A stretch of 64,000 nt of DNA from Palsa-948 sp964481195 (GTDB taxonomy: Bacteria > Bacteroidota > Bacteroidia > Palsa-948): NCBI GenBank assembly GCA_964481195.1, contig CAYZTB010000004.1:1-64000 (forward strand), written 5' to 3'. The translations under genes and the position numbers were made by a program. Shown here piece after piece: positions 33,636 to 41,414 of this stretch. Position 1 is the first letter of the stretch. Every line of letters starts with the position of its first letter. The notes beneath the pieces are model-generated. The model was given only the letters and a program-made list of their open reading frames with translations. It was not told the DNA's origin and ran no database searches.

Positions 33636-35035
33636 CTAATACTCCTTGCAAACAATTGTTTTTACACCATAATATTGGGCCTGGCAGGTATTTATCCAAC
33701 TGGCAGAGTCTTTACTTAGGTCCAGTACAAATAATGATTTTGGCTTATTGCTTAATGGGGTCAATACTAGATCCAGTCCTTTATTCTCAAGCTTGGACAG
33801 CACTTCGTTTCGAATATTTATTTCCTTCTCAAAATTTTGTACGCGACCATACCAAATATCTTCTAGCACATCATATCCATTATTGGTAGTTAGCAGTGAG
33901 CCAATAATTAAAACTAGCACAAGCATTTGAACTTTTTTTGCTTTAAATGAATCAATATTTATTTTTTCAATATAGGTTGATGCATACATGCCAATGCTTA
34001 TAAGCCAGTACAGCATAAAGAAAAAGCAAGCAACATTGTTCTATGCTGACCTAATATATTGGTTGCCCAGTAAGGAGGGAAGATGCATACGAATAATATT
34101 ATAAAATGAAAAAATGCAACCAGCCAAGGATTTAGAAGCAAGTCATTTTTTAATATTGAAAAACTTTTTTTATTGGCAGATAAAATTCGCACAAATAAGA
34201 AAGTAGAAAATAGCAAAGGCAAGGAAGAGATCCAGTCAAACCCAAAGCGTGCTATTTGCAACAAACTTTGAATCAGGGAATGAAAAAAATTGTGATTATC
34301 TGGATAAGCAGCAGTCCGAAAGCTATTTCCCGGAGCGAGTAACATAAGCAATGAAAAAGAAAGACAGGTGGCCAGAATTAAATACCAGGAGCCAGCTAAT
34401 TTTTTATTTTGATGCAACGACAAATATAAAATCATGCCGTGTATTATAATCAATAAGAAAGTAACTACTTCGCTGAATCCAAGCGTAAGAATCAGTATAA
34501 CAAGTAGGAGCAGCAAATGAAACCCTTTGTGAAATAGATATTTCATTTTGTAGTAATCAATTAATAAACCTAAGTATAAAAGGCAAAACGATATTCCAGT
34601 TTGATAATTGACTGCGGCCGTAAAAAAATAAAAACCTTCTGCTAAGGTTGGTATTTGATTTAAGTAGATCAATACAAAAAACAGACTGATGTTCATCGAA
34701 TCTATTCGTGATAAAGCGTATTCGCTAAGCGCTCTAAAAAAATAATAAACAGAAAAAATAGTTAACGCAATTTGAAAAATAGGGATGAGTGTATATAATT
34801 CAGTATATGAAAATGCAATTGGGTTTAATAATATAAGTGCGTTGGTAGCATAGCGACCACCCATGCCCATAAATAATCCCAGGTAATTATCTGTAAAAGA
34901 ATTTGCAGCGATTAAGTTTGAAAAACAATAATCATCAGCAACGGGCTGCGCAAACTGCGCAATATAGATGTATGGAGAAATTGCAGCTAGCAATGCCAGA
35001 AGCAACAAGTATTTTAGATAAGCGGATTTCTCCAA
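33636..35035 (-). pseudogene. DUF6056-type membrane protein split by a frameshift
   Basis: Two frames on the minus strand (33998-35035, 345 aa; 33636-34016, 126 aa) overlap by 19 bases and together make one protein of about 470 residues, the expected length. The first half has about ten membrane helices and the acidic loop PVADDYCFSN typical of GT-C-like DUF6056 proteins. It ends LLAFSLCCTGL-stop, while the second frame begins MLYWLISIGMY. Adding one T to TTTTTCTTTATG near 34010 joins them. Real decay, slippage or assembly error are all possible. It lies downstream of hutU, apparently in one operon. Confidence 0.72.
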
Positions 35036-35042
35036 GCGAAAA

Positions 35043-37136
35043 TTATAAAATGTTGTTTAGCAATTGCTCATCCACTAAATTGGGCAGGGTAACTTTCAAT
35101 TTTTTGCTTCGTTTCATTTCACGCTCTATGGCAAAAATAGCTTCTTTGTTACGCGCCCAACCTCTGCGAGCAATACCGTTATTTACATCCCAGAAAAGCA
35201 TGGATTTTAATCTGCGATCTGCATCTTTGCTGCCGTCCAGCACCATACCAAATCCACCATTTATTACTTCGCCCCAGCCAACACCCCCTCCGTTGTGCAG
35301 CGATATCCAAGTAGCCCCGCGAAATCCATCGCCAACAAAATTCTGAACAGCCATGTCGGCAGTGAACTGAGAGCCATCATAAATATTGGATGTTTCCCGA
35401 TATGGAGAATCTGTTCCCGATACATCGTGATGATCGCGCCCCAGCACAACCGGAGCAGATATTTTTTTTGCTTTGATCGCCTTGTTAAATGCTTCGGCAA
35501 TTTTTATTCTTCCTTCCGCATCGGCATACAAAATACGCGCTTGCGATCCAACAACCATTTTATTTTTCTGCGCTTCTTTTATCCAATGAATATTATCGGC
35601 TAGCTGTTGTTTTATTTCCTTGGGAGCTTTCTTGTAAATCCCTTCCAGCATCTTTGCGGCAATTTTATCTGTTACTTCTAAGTCTTTAGGATTTGCAGAG
35701 GTACACACCCATCGAAAAGGACCAAAGCCATAGTCGAAACACATCGGCCCCATAATATCTTGAACGTAAGAAGGGTAGCGGAACACCCCACTCCCCGCTC
35801 TCCCCGAAGGGGAGAGAGTCGGAGTACTATCTTCTCCCCCTTTGGGGGAGATAAGAGAGGGGGTGTGGCTGTAAACATCCGCTCCAGCTCTTCCTGCCTC
35901 GAGCAAAAACGCATTTCCATAATCGAAAAAATACATGCCCTGTGCTGTAAGTTTATTTACGGCATTTACATGACGCACGAGCGTTTTTTGAACTTCTACT
36001 TTAAACTGTGCAGGGTTTTCTGCCATCATTTTGTTTGCTTCATCAAAAGAAATCCCTACGGGATAATAACCTCCTGAATATGGATTGTGAAGAGAAGTTT
36101 GATCAGAACCCATTTCAACTTTTACGTTTTCAGCAGCAAACTTTTCCCATAGATCTACAATGTTGCCTTGATAAGCTAGCGACACCGCTTCTTTTTTATT
36201 TCTTGCAATTTCAATTCTTGCTATAAGCGTATCCAAATCTGAAAAAACTTCGTTCACCCATCCCTGCGAATGTCGTGTATATGTTGCTTTGGGATTTATT
36301 TCTGCAATCACAGCGATTGCACCTGCAATTACTCCTGCTTTGGGCTGCGCTCCACTCATGCCGCCCAGTCCTGAAGAAACAAAAAGAAGCCTCTCCCCAG
36401 CCCTCCCCGTTGGAGAGGGAGTATTTGCCCGATACATACGTGAAGCATTCAAAAGGGTGATGGTTGTGCCGTGCACTATTCCTTGCGGACCAATGTACAT
36501 GAAGGACCCAGCAGTCATTTGTCCGTATTGAGTTACACCCAGTGCATTGTATTTTTCCCAATCATCCTGCTTGGAATAATTTGGAATCATCATGCCATTG
36601 GTAACAACTACGCGAGGCGCATCTTTATGTGATGGAAACAATCCTAACGGATGGCCAGAATACATTACAAGCGTTTGCTCATTCGTCATCGTTGCCAAAT
36701 AGTTCATGGTAAGCAAGTACTGCGCCCAGTTTTGAAAAACTGCTCCGTTGCCACCGTAGGTTATTAGCTCGTGCGGGTGTTGCGCCACAGCATAATCCAA
36801 GTTGTTGGACAGCATGTGCATGATGGCGCCTGCTTGCTTGGACTTATAGGGATATTCTGAAATTGGTCTGGCAAAAATTTTATAATCCGGACGAAAGCGG
36901 TACATGTAAATACGTCCGTACGTTTTTAGTTCATCAGCAAATTCTTTAGCAAGCGTAGCATGAAACTTTTTTTGAAAATATCGCAGCGCATTTTTAATAG
37001 CCAACTTTTTTTCATCGGTCGATAAAATATCTTTTCGCTTAGGTGCGTGATTGAGCGAGCGATCAAATTCTTTTACAGCAGGCAATTTATCCGGAATGCC
37101 TTTCAAAATCTCTTTTTGAAATTCTTTTTTTGTCAT
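35043..37136 (-). CDS. hutU: Urocanate hydratase with two repeat-encoded insertions
   Basis: The enzyme hydrates urocanate to imidazolonepropionate using bound NAD+. The 697-residue protein shows family blocks YGGNGAVFQNWAQYL, TAGSFMYIGPQGIVHGTTIT, FVSSGLGGMSGAQPKAG, GSDQTSLHNPYSGGYYPVG and DYGFGPFRWVCTS, so the active site is whole. Two segments are not family sequence: residues about 239-249 (TPSPTGRAGER) and 422-450 (HTPSLISPKGGEDSTPTLSP and SGRAGSG), each encoded by CTCC/GGAG hairpins. Both fall in variable loops between conserved blocks. No hutH, hutI or hutG is near. It overlaps the upstream GT39 gene by four bases. Confidence 0.92.
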   Translation of the reverse strand: MTKKEFQKEILKGIPDKLPAVKEFDRSLNHAPKRKDILSTDEKKLAIKNALRYFQKKFHATLAKEFADELKTYGRIYMYRFRPDYKIFARPISEYPYKSKQAGAIMHMLSNNLDYAVAQHPHELITYGGNGAVFQNWAQYLLTMNYLATMTNEQTLVMYSGHPLGLFPSHKDAPRVVVTNGMMIPNYSKQDDWEKYNALGVTQYGQMTAGSFMYIGPQGIVHGTTITLLNASRMYRANTPSPTGRAGERLLFVSSGLGGMSGAQPKAGVIAGAIAVIAEINPKATYTRHSQGWVNEVFSDLDTLIARIEIARNKKEAVSLAYQGNIVDLWEKFAAENVKVEMGSDQTSLHNPYSGGYYPVGISFDEANKMMAENPAQFKVEVQKTLVRHVNAVNKLTAQGMYFFDYGNAFLLEAGRAGADVYSHTPSLISPKGGEDSTPTLSPSGRAGSGVFRYPSYVQDIMGPMCFDYGFGPFRWVCTSANPKDLEVTDKIAAKMLEGIYKKAPKEIKQQLADNIHWIKEAQKNKMVVGSQARILYADAEGRIKIAEAFNKAIKAKKISAPVVLGRDHHDVSGTDSPYRETSNIYDGSQFTADMAVQNFVGDGFRGATWISLHNGGGVGWGEVINGGFGMVLDGSKDADRRLKSMLFWDVNNGIARRGWARNKEAIFAIEREMKRSKKLKVTLPNLVDEQLLNNIL
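35783..35870. repeat. Compound palindromic element inside hutU
   Basis: Two perfect hairpins, CTCTCCCC-gaa-GGGGAGAG (35798-35816) and TCTCCCCC-ttt-GGGGGAGA (35833-35851), sit inside an outer inverted pair ACACCCCaCTC / GAGagGGGGTGT (35783-35793 and 35856-35868). The whole 88-base unit stays open in the hutU frame and adds about 28 residues. Confidence 0.8.
36390..36418. repeat. Second palindromic element inside hutU
   Basis: CCTCTCC (36390-36396) pairs with GGAGAGG (36412-36418) around a 15-base loop containing CCCTCCCCG. It encodes the extra TPSPTGRAGE residues just before the conserved FVSSGLGGMSG block of urocanate hydratase. Confidence 0.7.
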
Positions 37137-38551
37137 TTGGTTTTTTGATATAGATGAAACCGAGTGGTGGGAATATTTATTTTTTTTAGTTGTATAGAAT
37201 CGGACGCCTGCGTGCCAGTCTCTAGCACTACAAATTCATTGTCCGTAGTTATTTTATTGTCTATGCAAATATAATAATGCCGAATTAAATATTCTTGAAA
37301 CGACCATTGACTCCATAAATCATACGAGGCACCAACCACAGAGCCCCTCGGCACTATTTTCCCAATCAGATGAACATCTTCGATTGCAGTCTTGTCACGA
37401 CTAAAGCCACCGGTGTGCATCGTTGATATAAGTAGTACAGAAATGAGCAAAAAAGGTGCGATTGTTCTAAAAATTGTGAATCCAATGGAGTGGATATTAA
37501 TCTTCTCCACTAATAAGGAAAGAATGGGTGCTGTAATTATAGCTGCAACCAAAGCGAAGTAGGGCAGGGAGGTGGCCAAGTAAAATCCCCTTTGCTCAAG
37601 TGTTATCATTAATGGGAAGGAAGCGGCAATGCCAATTAGTAAAAAGAACAAAGAGTTTTTCCACATCGCGGCAGAAATCGATGCCGGTATTTTTTTTTGC
37701 CGAGCGGCAAGAATCACGATAAGAGCGAATAGTATCATCGGCAGTAACTCCGATACCAATCTACCCAAAAGATAAAACCTTCCGTCACCATTATCTACGT
37801 GCTGAATGCTATTCAACACACGGTTGTGTAGATAGGCACTTAGGCTTTCGTAGGCAGAATCATTTTGAAGGAGTAGAATTAATAGTATAGACGGAATCAG
37901 AATTAAGAGCATCGTGTTGGCCAACATTTTTTTTGCTGAAATATTTTTGTAGCAGATCCACCAGGCAAAAACAACAGCTAAGGGAAACAAGCCTTGTATC
38001 CCCTTGGTAAGCCCGGCCAACAAAATAAAAATTCCTGCCCCTGCCAGCATAAGATAGGAATTGGATTTTAGAAATCGAATAGTAAGCAGCACAGCGATCA
38101 GGTCAAATACCGACATGGTATTTTCCATCACGTTGTTTGAAAAAGCCCAAAAACAAACAGGCACCGTAATCCATAAGATGATAGGCAGCCAAGCCAATCC
38201 TTTTTTTTCAGCATCATTCTCAAAAACGCTTCGCCACATCAATACAATTAAAACTGCATTTAGAATGGCAGTAAGAAAGGAATACCCCCTCTCCACATAA
38301 ATACCATTCCCGAATGCAGAAAAGAAGAGGGCCTGAATTCCAAAACCTAACGGAGGCTGCTGATCAAAAAAAGAATGCAGCGTTTTGCTGAAGTGCGGAA
38401 ACCAAAATGTTCCAATACCTTCGGATAGGTTTTTTGCCACAGATGCATAGAGCAGTCCGTCCATAAACATTCCATCCTCAAACAGCGTGGGGAGGATGAG
38501 TGCGCAGAGCAGCGCAAGGGTAAGTATCCAAAAGGGAAGGTGTTTTTGCAT
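37133..38551 (-). CDS. Family 39-like glycosyltransferase (ArnT/PMT type)
   Basis: The 472-residue membrane protein has about eleven helices and, in the first exposed loop, the acidic motif FEDGMFMDGLLYASVAKNLS that carries the catalytic Asp of GT-C enzymes, followed by HSFFDQQPPLGFGIQALF, the PPL-containing second loop motif. It probably moves a sugar from a polyprenyl-phosphate donor to a lipid or protein on the outer face of the inner membrane. The gene overlaps hutU by four bases and appears co-transcribed with it and the DUF6056 gene, another GT-C-like protein. The acceptor is unknown. Confidence 0.83.
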   Translation of the reverse strand: MQKHLPFWILTLALLCALILPTLFEDGMFMDGLLYASVAKNLSEGIGTFWFPHFSKTLHSFFDQQPPLGFGIQALFFSAFGNGIYVERGYSFLTAILNAVLIVLMWRSVFENDAEKKGLAWLPIILWITVPVCFWAFSNNVMENTMSVFDLIAVLLTIRFLKSNSYLMLAGAGIFILLAGLTKGIQGLFPLAVVFAWWICYKNISAKKMLANTMLLILIPSILLILLLQNDSAYESLSAYLHNRVLNSIQHVDNGDGRFYLLGRLVSELLPMILFALIVILAARQKKIPASISAAMWKNSLFFLLIGIAASFPLMITLEQRGFYLATSLPYFALVAAIITAPILSLLVEKINIHSIGFTIFRTIAPFLLISVLLISTMHTGGFSRDKTAIEDVHLIGKIVPRGSVVGASYDLWSQWSFQEYLIRHYYICIDNKITTDNEFVVLETGTQASDSIQLKKINIPTTRFHLYQKTK

Positions 38552-38560
38552 GATGAAAAA

Positions 38561-38746
38561 TTATTTTTCTTTTTTCCCTTCCACCTTTCCGGTTTTTTTG
38601 TTGTATCCATACGGACAATGCCTGCAACCGCTCAAACAGCAGTGACCGCGCTTGAGATGATATTTTTCGGTAAAAACCAAATAGCCGGATTCATCTTTGT
38701 AAAAATCGTCAGGCTCCAAATTGGGATTTGCAAATGAATCAACCAT
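38561..38746 (-). CDS. DUF5522-family cysteine-rich small protein
   Basis: The 61-residue protein carries the DUF5522 signature YHLKRGHCCLSGCRHCPYGY, a four-cysteine motif that may bind a metal or Fe-S centre, and a basic tail (KKTGKVEGKKEK). ATG 38746 is chosen because an upstream in-frame start (38791) would overlap the divergent D-cysteine desulfhydrase gene and its promoter box. It is just upstream of the GT39 gene and read in the same direction. Confidence 0.8.
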   Translation of the reverse strand: MVDSFANPNLEPDDFYKDESGYLVFTEKYHLKRGHCCLSGCRHCPYGYNKKTGKVEGKKEK

Positions 38747-38762
38747 AGGAAACGAATTTAGG

Positions 38763-38770
38763 TAATTTTG
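38763..38770 (+). promoter_or_regulatory. -7 box three bases from the start codon
   Basis: TAATTTTG matches TAnnTTTG and ends three bases before the ATG at 38774. If used, the mRNA would be leaderless or nearly so, as at 10145 and 28673. Confidence 0.33.
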
Positions 38771-38773
38771 AAC

Positions 38774-39709
38774 ATGTTTATCCAGCTGCAAAAAATCAGC
38801 GATACTACCATAGAACAGTTTGGGGCTAATCTACATGTATTGAGGTTGGATCAAACACATCCTCATATAAGCGGCAACAAATTTTTTAAACTGAAATATA
38901 ATATAGAAGAAGCCAAAAGAACAGGCAAGAATAAATTGTTGACATTTGGAGGGGCCTACTCCAATCACATCGCTGCAACAGCCGCTGTAGGTAAGGAATT
39001 TGGATTTGAAACGTTGGGTGTTATTAGAGGGGAAGAGTTAGCCTCGCCCTTGCCATCCGCAAAGGAGTCTCTTCGGGAGAAGAGGAGGGAAATAAATCGT
39101 ACGCTACAATTTTCGCAGGAATGCGGCATGCAGTTACATTTTATTTCAAGAGACGAATACAGAAAAAAAGATTCGCCTGATTTTATTGAGAAACTAAAAA
39201 AACAATTTGGCGATTTTTATTTATTGCCCGAGGGAGGAACCAATGAATTAGCGATAAAAGGTTGTGCAGAAATTCCGTCTTTCATAAATATTCCTTTTGA
39301 TTTTGTTTGTTGTCCGGTCGGCACCGGAGGAACGCTATCAGGAATTATTTCAGCTTTAAAACCAAATCAGCAAGCCTTAGGCTTCTCTGCACTTAATGCA
39401 GCAGATTATTTTGATAAGGAAGTACAGAAGTGGTTGTTTAATTGTCAAATTCCTCAATTGTCAAATTATCAAATTAATAATGATTTTCACTTTGGAGGCT
39501 ATGCCAAACACAGTCCAGAACTATTAAAATTTATTTCTGCTTTCGAAGTAGCAAATAACATTCCCCTGGAACAAGTCTATACCGGTAAAATGATGTTTGG
39601 AATTTATAATTTAATAAAGAAAGGACATTTCAAAAAGAATTCTACAGTTATCGCCATCCATACGGGCGGATTGCAAGGAAAACTGAAGCCTCTGCATCCC
39701 TCCCAGTAA
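38774..39709 (+). CDS. D-cysteine desulfhydrase / ACC deaminase-like PLP enzyme with repeat-encoded insertions
   Basis: The 311-residue fold-type II PLP enzyme has the PLP lysine K36 (HISGNKFFKLKYN), the LTFGGAYSNHIAATAAVGKE block and the phosphate loop CCPVGTGGTLSG. It should cleave D-cysteine or a related amino acid. Three stretches look repeat-derived: residues about 90-106 (ASPLPSAKESLREKRR; hairpin DNA), 220-236 (NCQIPQLSNYQIN; CAATTGTCAAATT repeats) and the C-terminal LKPLHPSQ, whose stop codon lies in a GCCTCT/AGAGGC loop. The core motifs are intact. ATG 38774 is chosen over a TTG at 38768. Confidence 0.86.
   Translation: MFIQLQKISDTTIEQFGANLHVLRLDQTHPHISGNKFFKLKYNIEEAKRTGKNKLLTFGGAYSNHIAATAAVGKEFGFETLGVIRGEELASPLPSAKESLREKRREINRTLQFSQECGMQLHFISRDEYRKKDSPDFIEKLKKQFGDFYLLPEGGTNELAIKGCAEIPSFINIPFDFVCCPVGTGGTLSGIISALKPNQQALGFSALNAADYFDKEVQKWLFNCQIPQLSNYQINNDFHFGGYAKHSPELLKFISAFEVANNIPLEQVYTGKMMFGIYNLIKKGHFKKNSTVIAIHTGGLQGKLKPLHPSQ
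39043..39092. repeat. CTCC/GGAG-type element in the D-cysteine desulfhydrase gene
   Basis: The segment contains TCTC-ttcg-GGAGA and outer CCTC/GAGG pairs around GCAAAGGAG. It is in frame and adds about 16 residues between the GVIRGEE strand and the next helix. Confidence 0.55.
39433..39480. repeat. CAATTGTCAAATT repeats inside the same gene
   Basis: The DNA TTTAATTGTCAAATTCC is followed by CAATTGTCAAATTATCAAAT, a simple repeat of a kind usually found between genes. It is translated here as NCQIPQLSNYQIN just before the conserved FHFGGYAK block. Confidence 0.55.
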
Positions 39710-39716
39710 GAGAGGC
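39688..39716. repeat. GCCTCT/AGAGGC hairpin over the stop codon
   Basis: GCCTCT (39688-39693) pairs with AGAGGC (39711-39716), with CCCTCCC and the TAA stop of the D-cysteine desulfhydrase gene in the loop. Same repeat family as in hutU. Confidence 0.55.
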
Positions 39717-39788
39717 GATTAACAGCTTTGTGTTTATAAGCTATTAATTTGCATAAGGAATTTATTATCTGTCTGATTATTTTTACGT

Positions 39789-40769
39789 ATGGTAAAGAAA
39801 GTATTTTCTTGTGCATTTATTTTTCGTAATAATAATATTTCAGCTATTCTTTGTCTTCTCCCTATTTCCTTATTCCTATTACCTAATCCCTTAGCTTCTC
39901 AACCTGCCGAGTACCGCACCACCCGTGCCGATTACATAGAAAAATACAAGGATATTGCCATAAAAGAAATGATGGTAAACGGCATTCCAGCAAGCATAAC
40001 ATTGGCGCAAGGCATTTTAGAATCGGATGGAGGCAACAGCGCCTTAGCTATGTATGCAAACAATCACTTTGGTATTAAGTGCCATAAAGAATGGAATGGA
40101 GCCAAATACATTCAGGATGATGATGAGAAGAACGAATGTTTCCGGAAATATAAAACGGCCGAGGAATCTTTTGACGACCATTCAGAGTTTCTGAAAACAC
40201 GTGGCAGGTATGCTACTCTTTTTGAACTTCGTAAAACCGATTACAAAGGCTGGGCCGATGGATTGCGAGAAGCAGGCTATGCTACCGACAAAAGTTACGC
40301 TGCACGACTCATTAAATTAATTGAGGACAACAAGCTCTACCAATTTGACCGCATGCAAGAAATGGCAATAGATAGTAAGGACAAGAAAAACCCGCAGCCA
40401 CAAGTTATAAAACCAACGAATACTTCATCGCCAGCTAAAAAGATTTTTTTGAATAATAGAATAAAATATGTAGTGGTAGAGGATGGCGACACATACTATA
40501 AAATTGCGCAACGCTTAGATATGCGACTGTGGCAGCTGCACAACTACAACGAAACCGGAAAGCAAACTTGTTTGGAAGTGGGCGATATTGTTTACATGCA
40601 ACCCAAGCGCAGGCATTCTCAAAAGGAACAATTTCATACACTGCGCTGGGGCGAAAGCATGTATTACATCTCCCAGCTTTATGGAATTAAGATGCGACAT
40701 CTTAACCGCCTAAACAAAATGCAGGATGGGCAAGAGCCCGCAGCAGGACAGAGGATTAAGTTGCGTTGA
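39789..40769 (+). CDS. Glucosaminidase with two LysM repeats
   Basis: The 326-residue protein cleaves peptidoglycan. A hydrophobic export signal spans residues 17-38. The glucosaminidase domain (about 45-195) has the catalytic Glu E78 (ITLAQGILESDGGNS), the FGIKCHKEWNG block and YATDKSYAARLIKLI. Two LysM modules follow (about 230-276, YVVVEDGDTYYKIAQRL; and 282-326, FHTLRWGESMYYISQLYGI) for glycan binding. The signal peptide core (CLLPISLFLLPNPLASQ) is encoded by CCCTATT/ATTACCTAATCCC repeat-like DNA. It ends seven bases before the TTGAGC array. Confidence 0.88.
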   Translation: MVKKVFSCAFIFRNNNISAILCLLPISLFLLPNPLASQPAEYRTTRADYIEKYKDIAIKEMMVNGIPASITLAQGILESDGGNSALAMYANNHFGIKCHKEWNGAKYIQDDDEKNECFRKYKTAEESFDDHSEFLKTRGRYATLFELRKTDYKGWADGLREAGYATDKSYAARLIKLIEDNKLYQFDRMQEMAIDSKDKKNPQPQVIKPTNTSSPAKKIFLNNRIKYVVVEDGDTYYKIAQRLDMRLWQLHNYNETGKQTCLEVGDIVYMQPKRRHSQKEQFHTLRWGESMYYISQLYGIKMRHLNRLNKMQDGQEPAAGQRIKLR

Positions 40770-40950
40770 CTTCGACAAGCTCAGTCAACGGGGAGTTTTT
40801 TGTGTCCGAGTAATTTCTGGTAGTTGAGCAGTTTCTGATGATTGAGCTGCTCCAGTGGTTGAGCAGTACCTGGTAGTTGAGCTGCTCCGGTGGTTGAGCA
40901 GTACCTGGTGGTTGAGCAGTACCTGGTGGTTGAGCTTGTCGAAACCACCG
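40765..40950. repeat. TTGAGC tandem array bracketed by TTCGACAAGCTCA inverted copies
   Basis: At 40765-40789 GTTGAC-ttcgacaagctca-GTCAAC forms a hairpin. From 40818 to 40923 six units of 17-18 bases follow, of the type TGGTGGTTGAGCAGTACC with TAG, GAT and CTGCTCC variants. The array closes at 40924-40949 with GGTGGTTGAGCTTGTCGAAA then CCACC, whose TGAGCTTGTCGAA is the exact reverse complement of the first TTCGACAAGCTCA. It directly precedes a GIY-YIG gene. Confidence 0.85.
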
Positions 40951-40959
40951 TTAATAAGA

Positions 40960-41253
40960 ATGAAAGGCTGGATGTATATTTTAGAATGTTCTGATGGTAG
41001 CTATTACACAGGCAGCACCAATAATTTGGAATATCGTTTTCAACAGCATCAAAATGGAGAGGGTGCTAACCATACTAAAAAGCACTTACCTGTGAAACTT
41101 GTGTACTATGAGGAATATCCAAGAGTAGATCAAGCATTTTATCGCGAGAAACAGGTGCAGGGCTGGAGTCGAAAAAAGAAAGAAGCAATGATTCATAGCA
41201 AGCCGGAGATATTGCCCGAACTATCTAAAAACTACACTCAATTTCCACAATAA
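40960..41253 (+). CDS. GIY-YIG nuclease-family protein (UPF0213-like)
   Basis: The 97-residue protein is a stand-alone GIY-YIG domain: MYILECSDGSYYTGSTNN (GIY-YIG strands), R26 in LEYRFQQHQNG, GANHTKKHLPVKLVYYEEY and E63 in FYREKQVQGWSRKKKEA. All catalytic residues of the fold are present, though UPF0213 members have no proven cleavage role. The ATG at 40960 starts the domain; an upstream in-frame start at 40855 would translate the TTGAGC array and is rejected. The gene begins ten bases after the array, with no other gene between, so repeat and nuclease may form one unit. Confidence 0.88.
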   Translation: MKGWMYILECSDGSYYTGSTNNLEYRFQQHQNGEGANHTKKHLPVKLVYYEEYPRVDQAFYREKQVQGWSRKKKEAMIHSKPEILPELSKNYTQFPQ

Positions 41254-41414
41254 ATTTATTGATTCGGCAACTGGCAAGCGCTAAAGCAGACCCCGATGTT
41301 GGGTATAGGTTAAGCCTCTGTCAGATTTAGAAGGACAGCTAAGCTGCCAGAAAATAATCGAGCGATGGTTACCCTTCGCTCAACGGGAGCCAACCTGTTG
41401 CTATAGGCAACTAA
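41254..41414. other. Non-coding spacer after the GIY-YIG gene
   Basis: No gene. It holds the palindrome GTTGC-tatag-GCAAC (41397-41411) and GC-rich patches unlike the neighbouring genes; nothing else can be named. Confidence 0.4.

Noticed and set aside
40818..40949. CRISPR-like array in the TTGAGC units
   Set aside because: Units of 17-18 bases follow each other without unique spacers, and no cas gene is present; it is a tandem repeat.
40855..40959. N-terminal extension of the GIY-YIG protein
   Set aside because: It would translate the TTGAGC array (WWLSSTWWLS-like peptide); the domain starts at the ATG at 40960.
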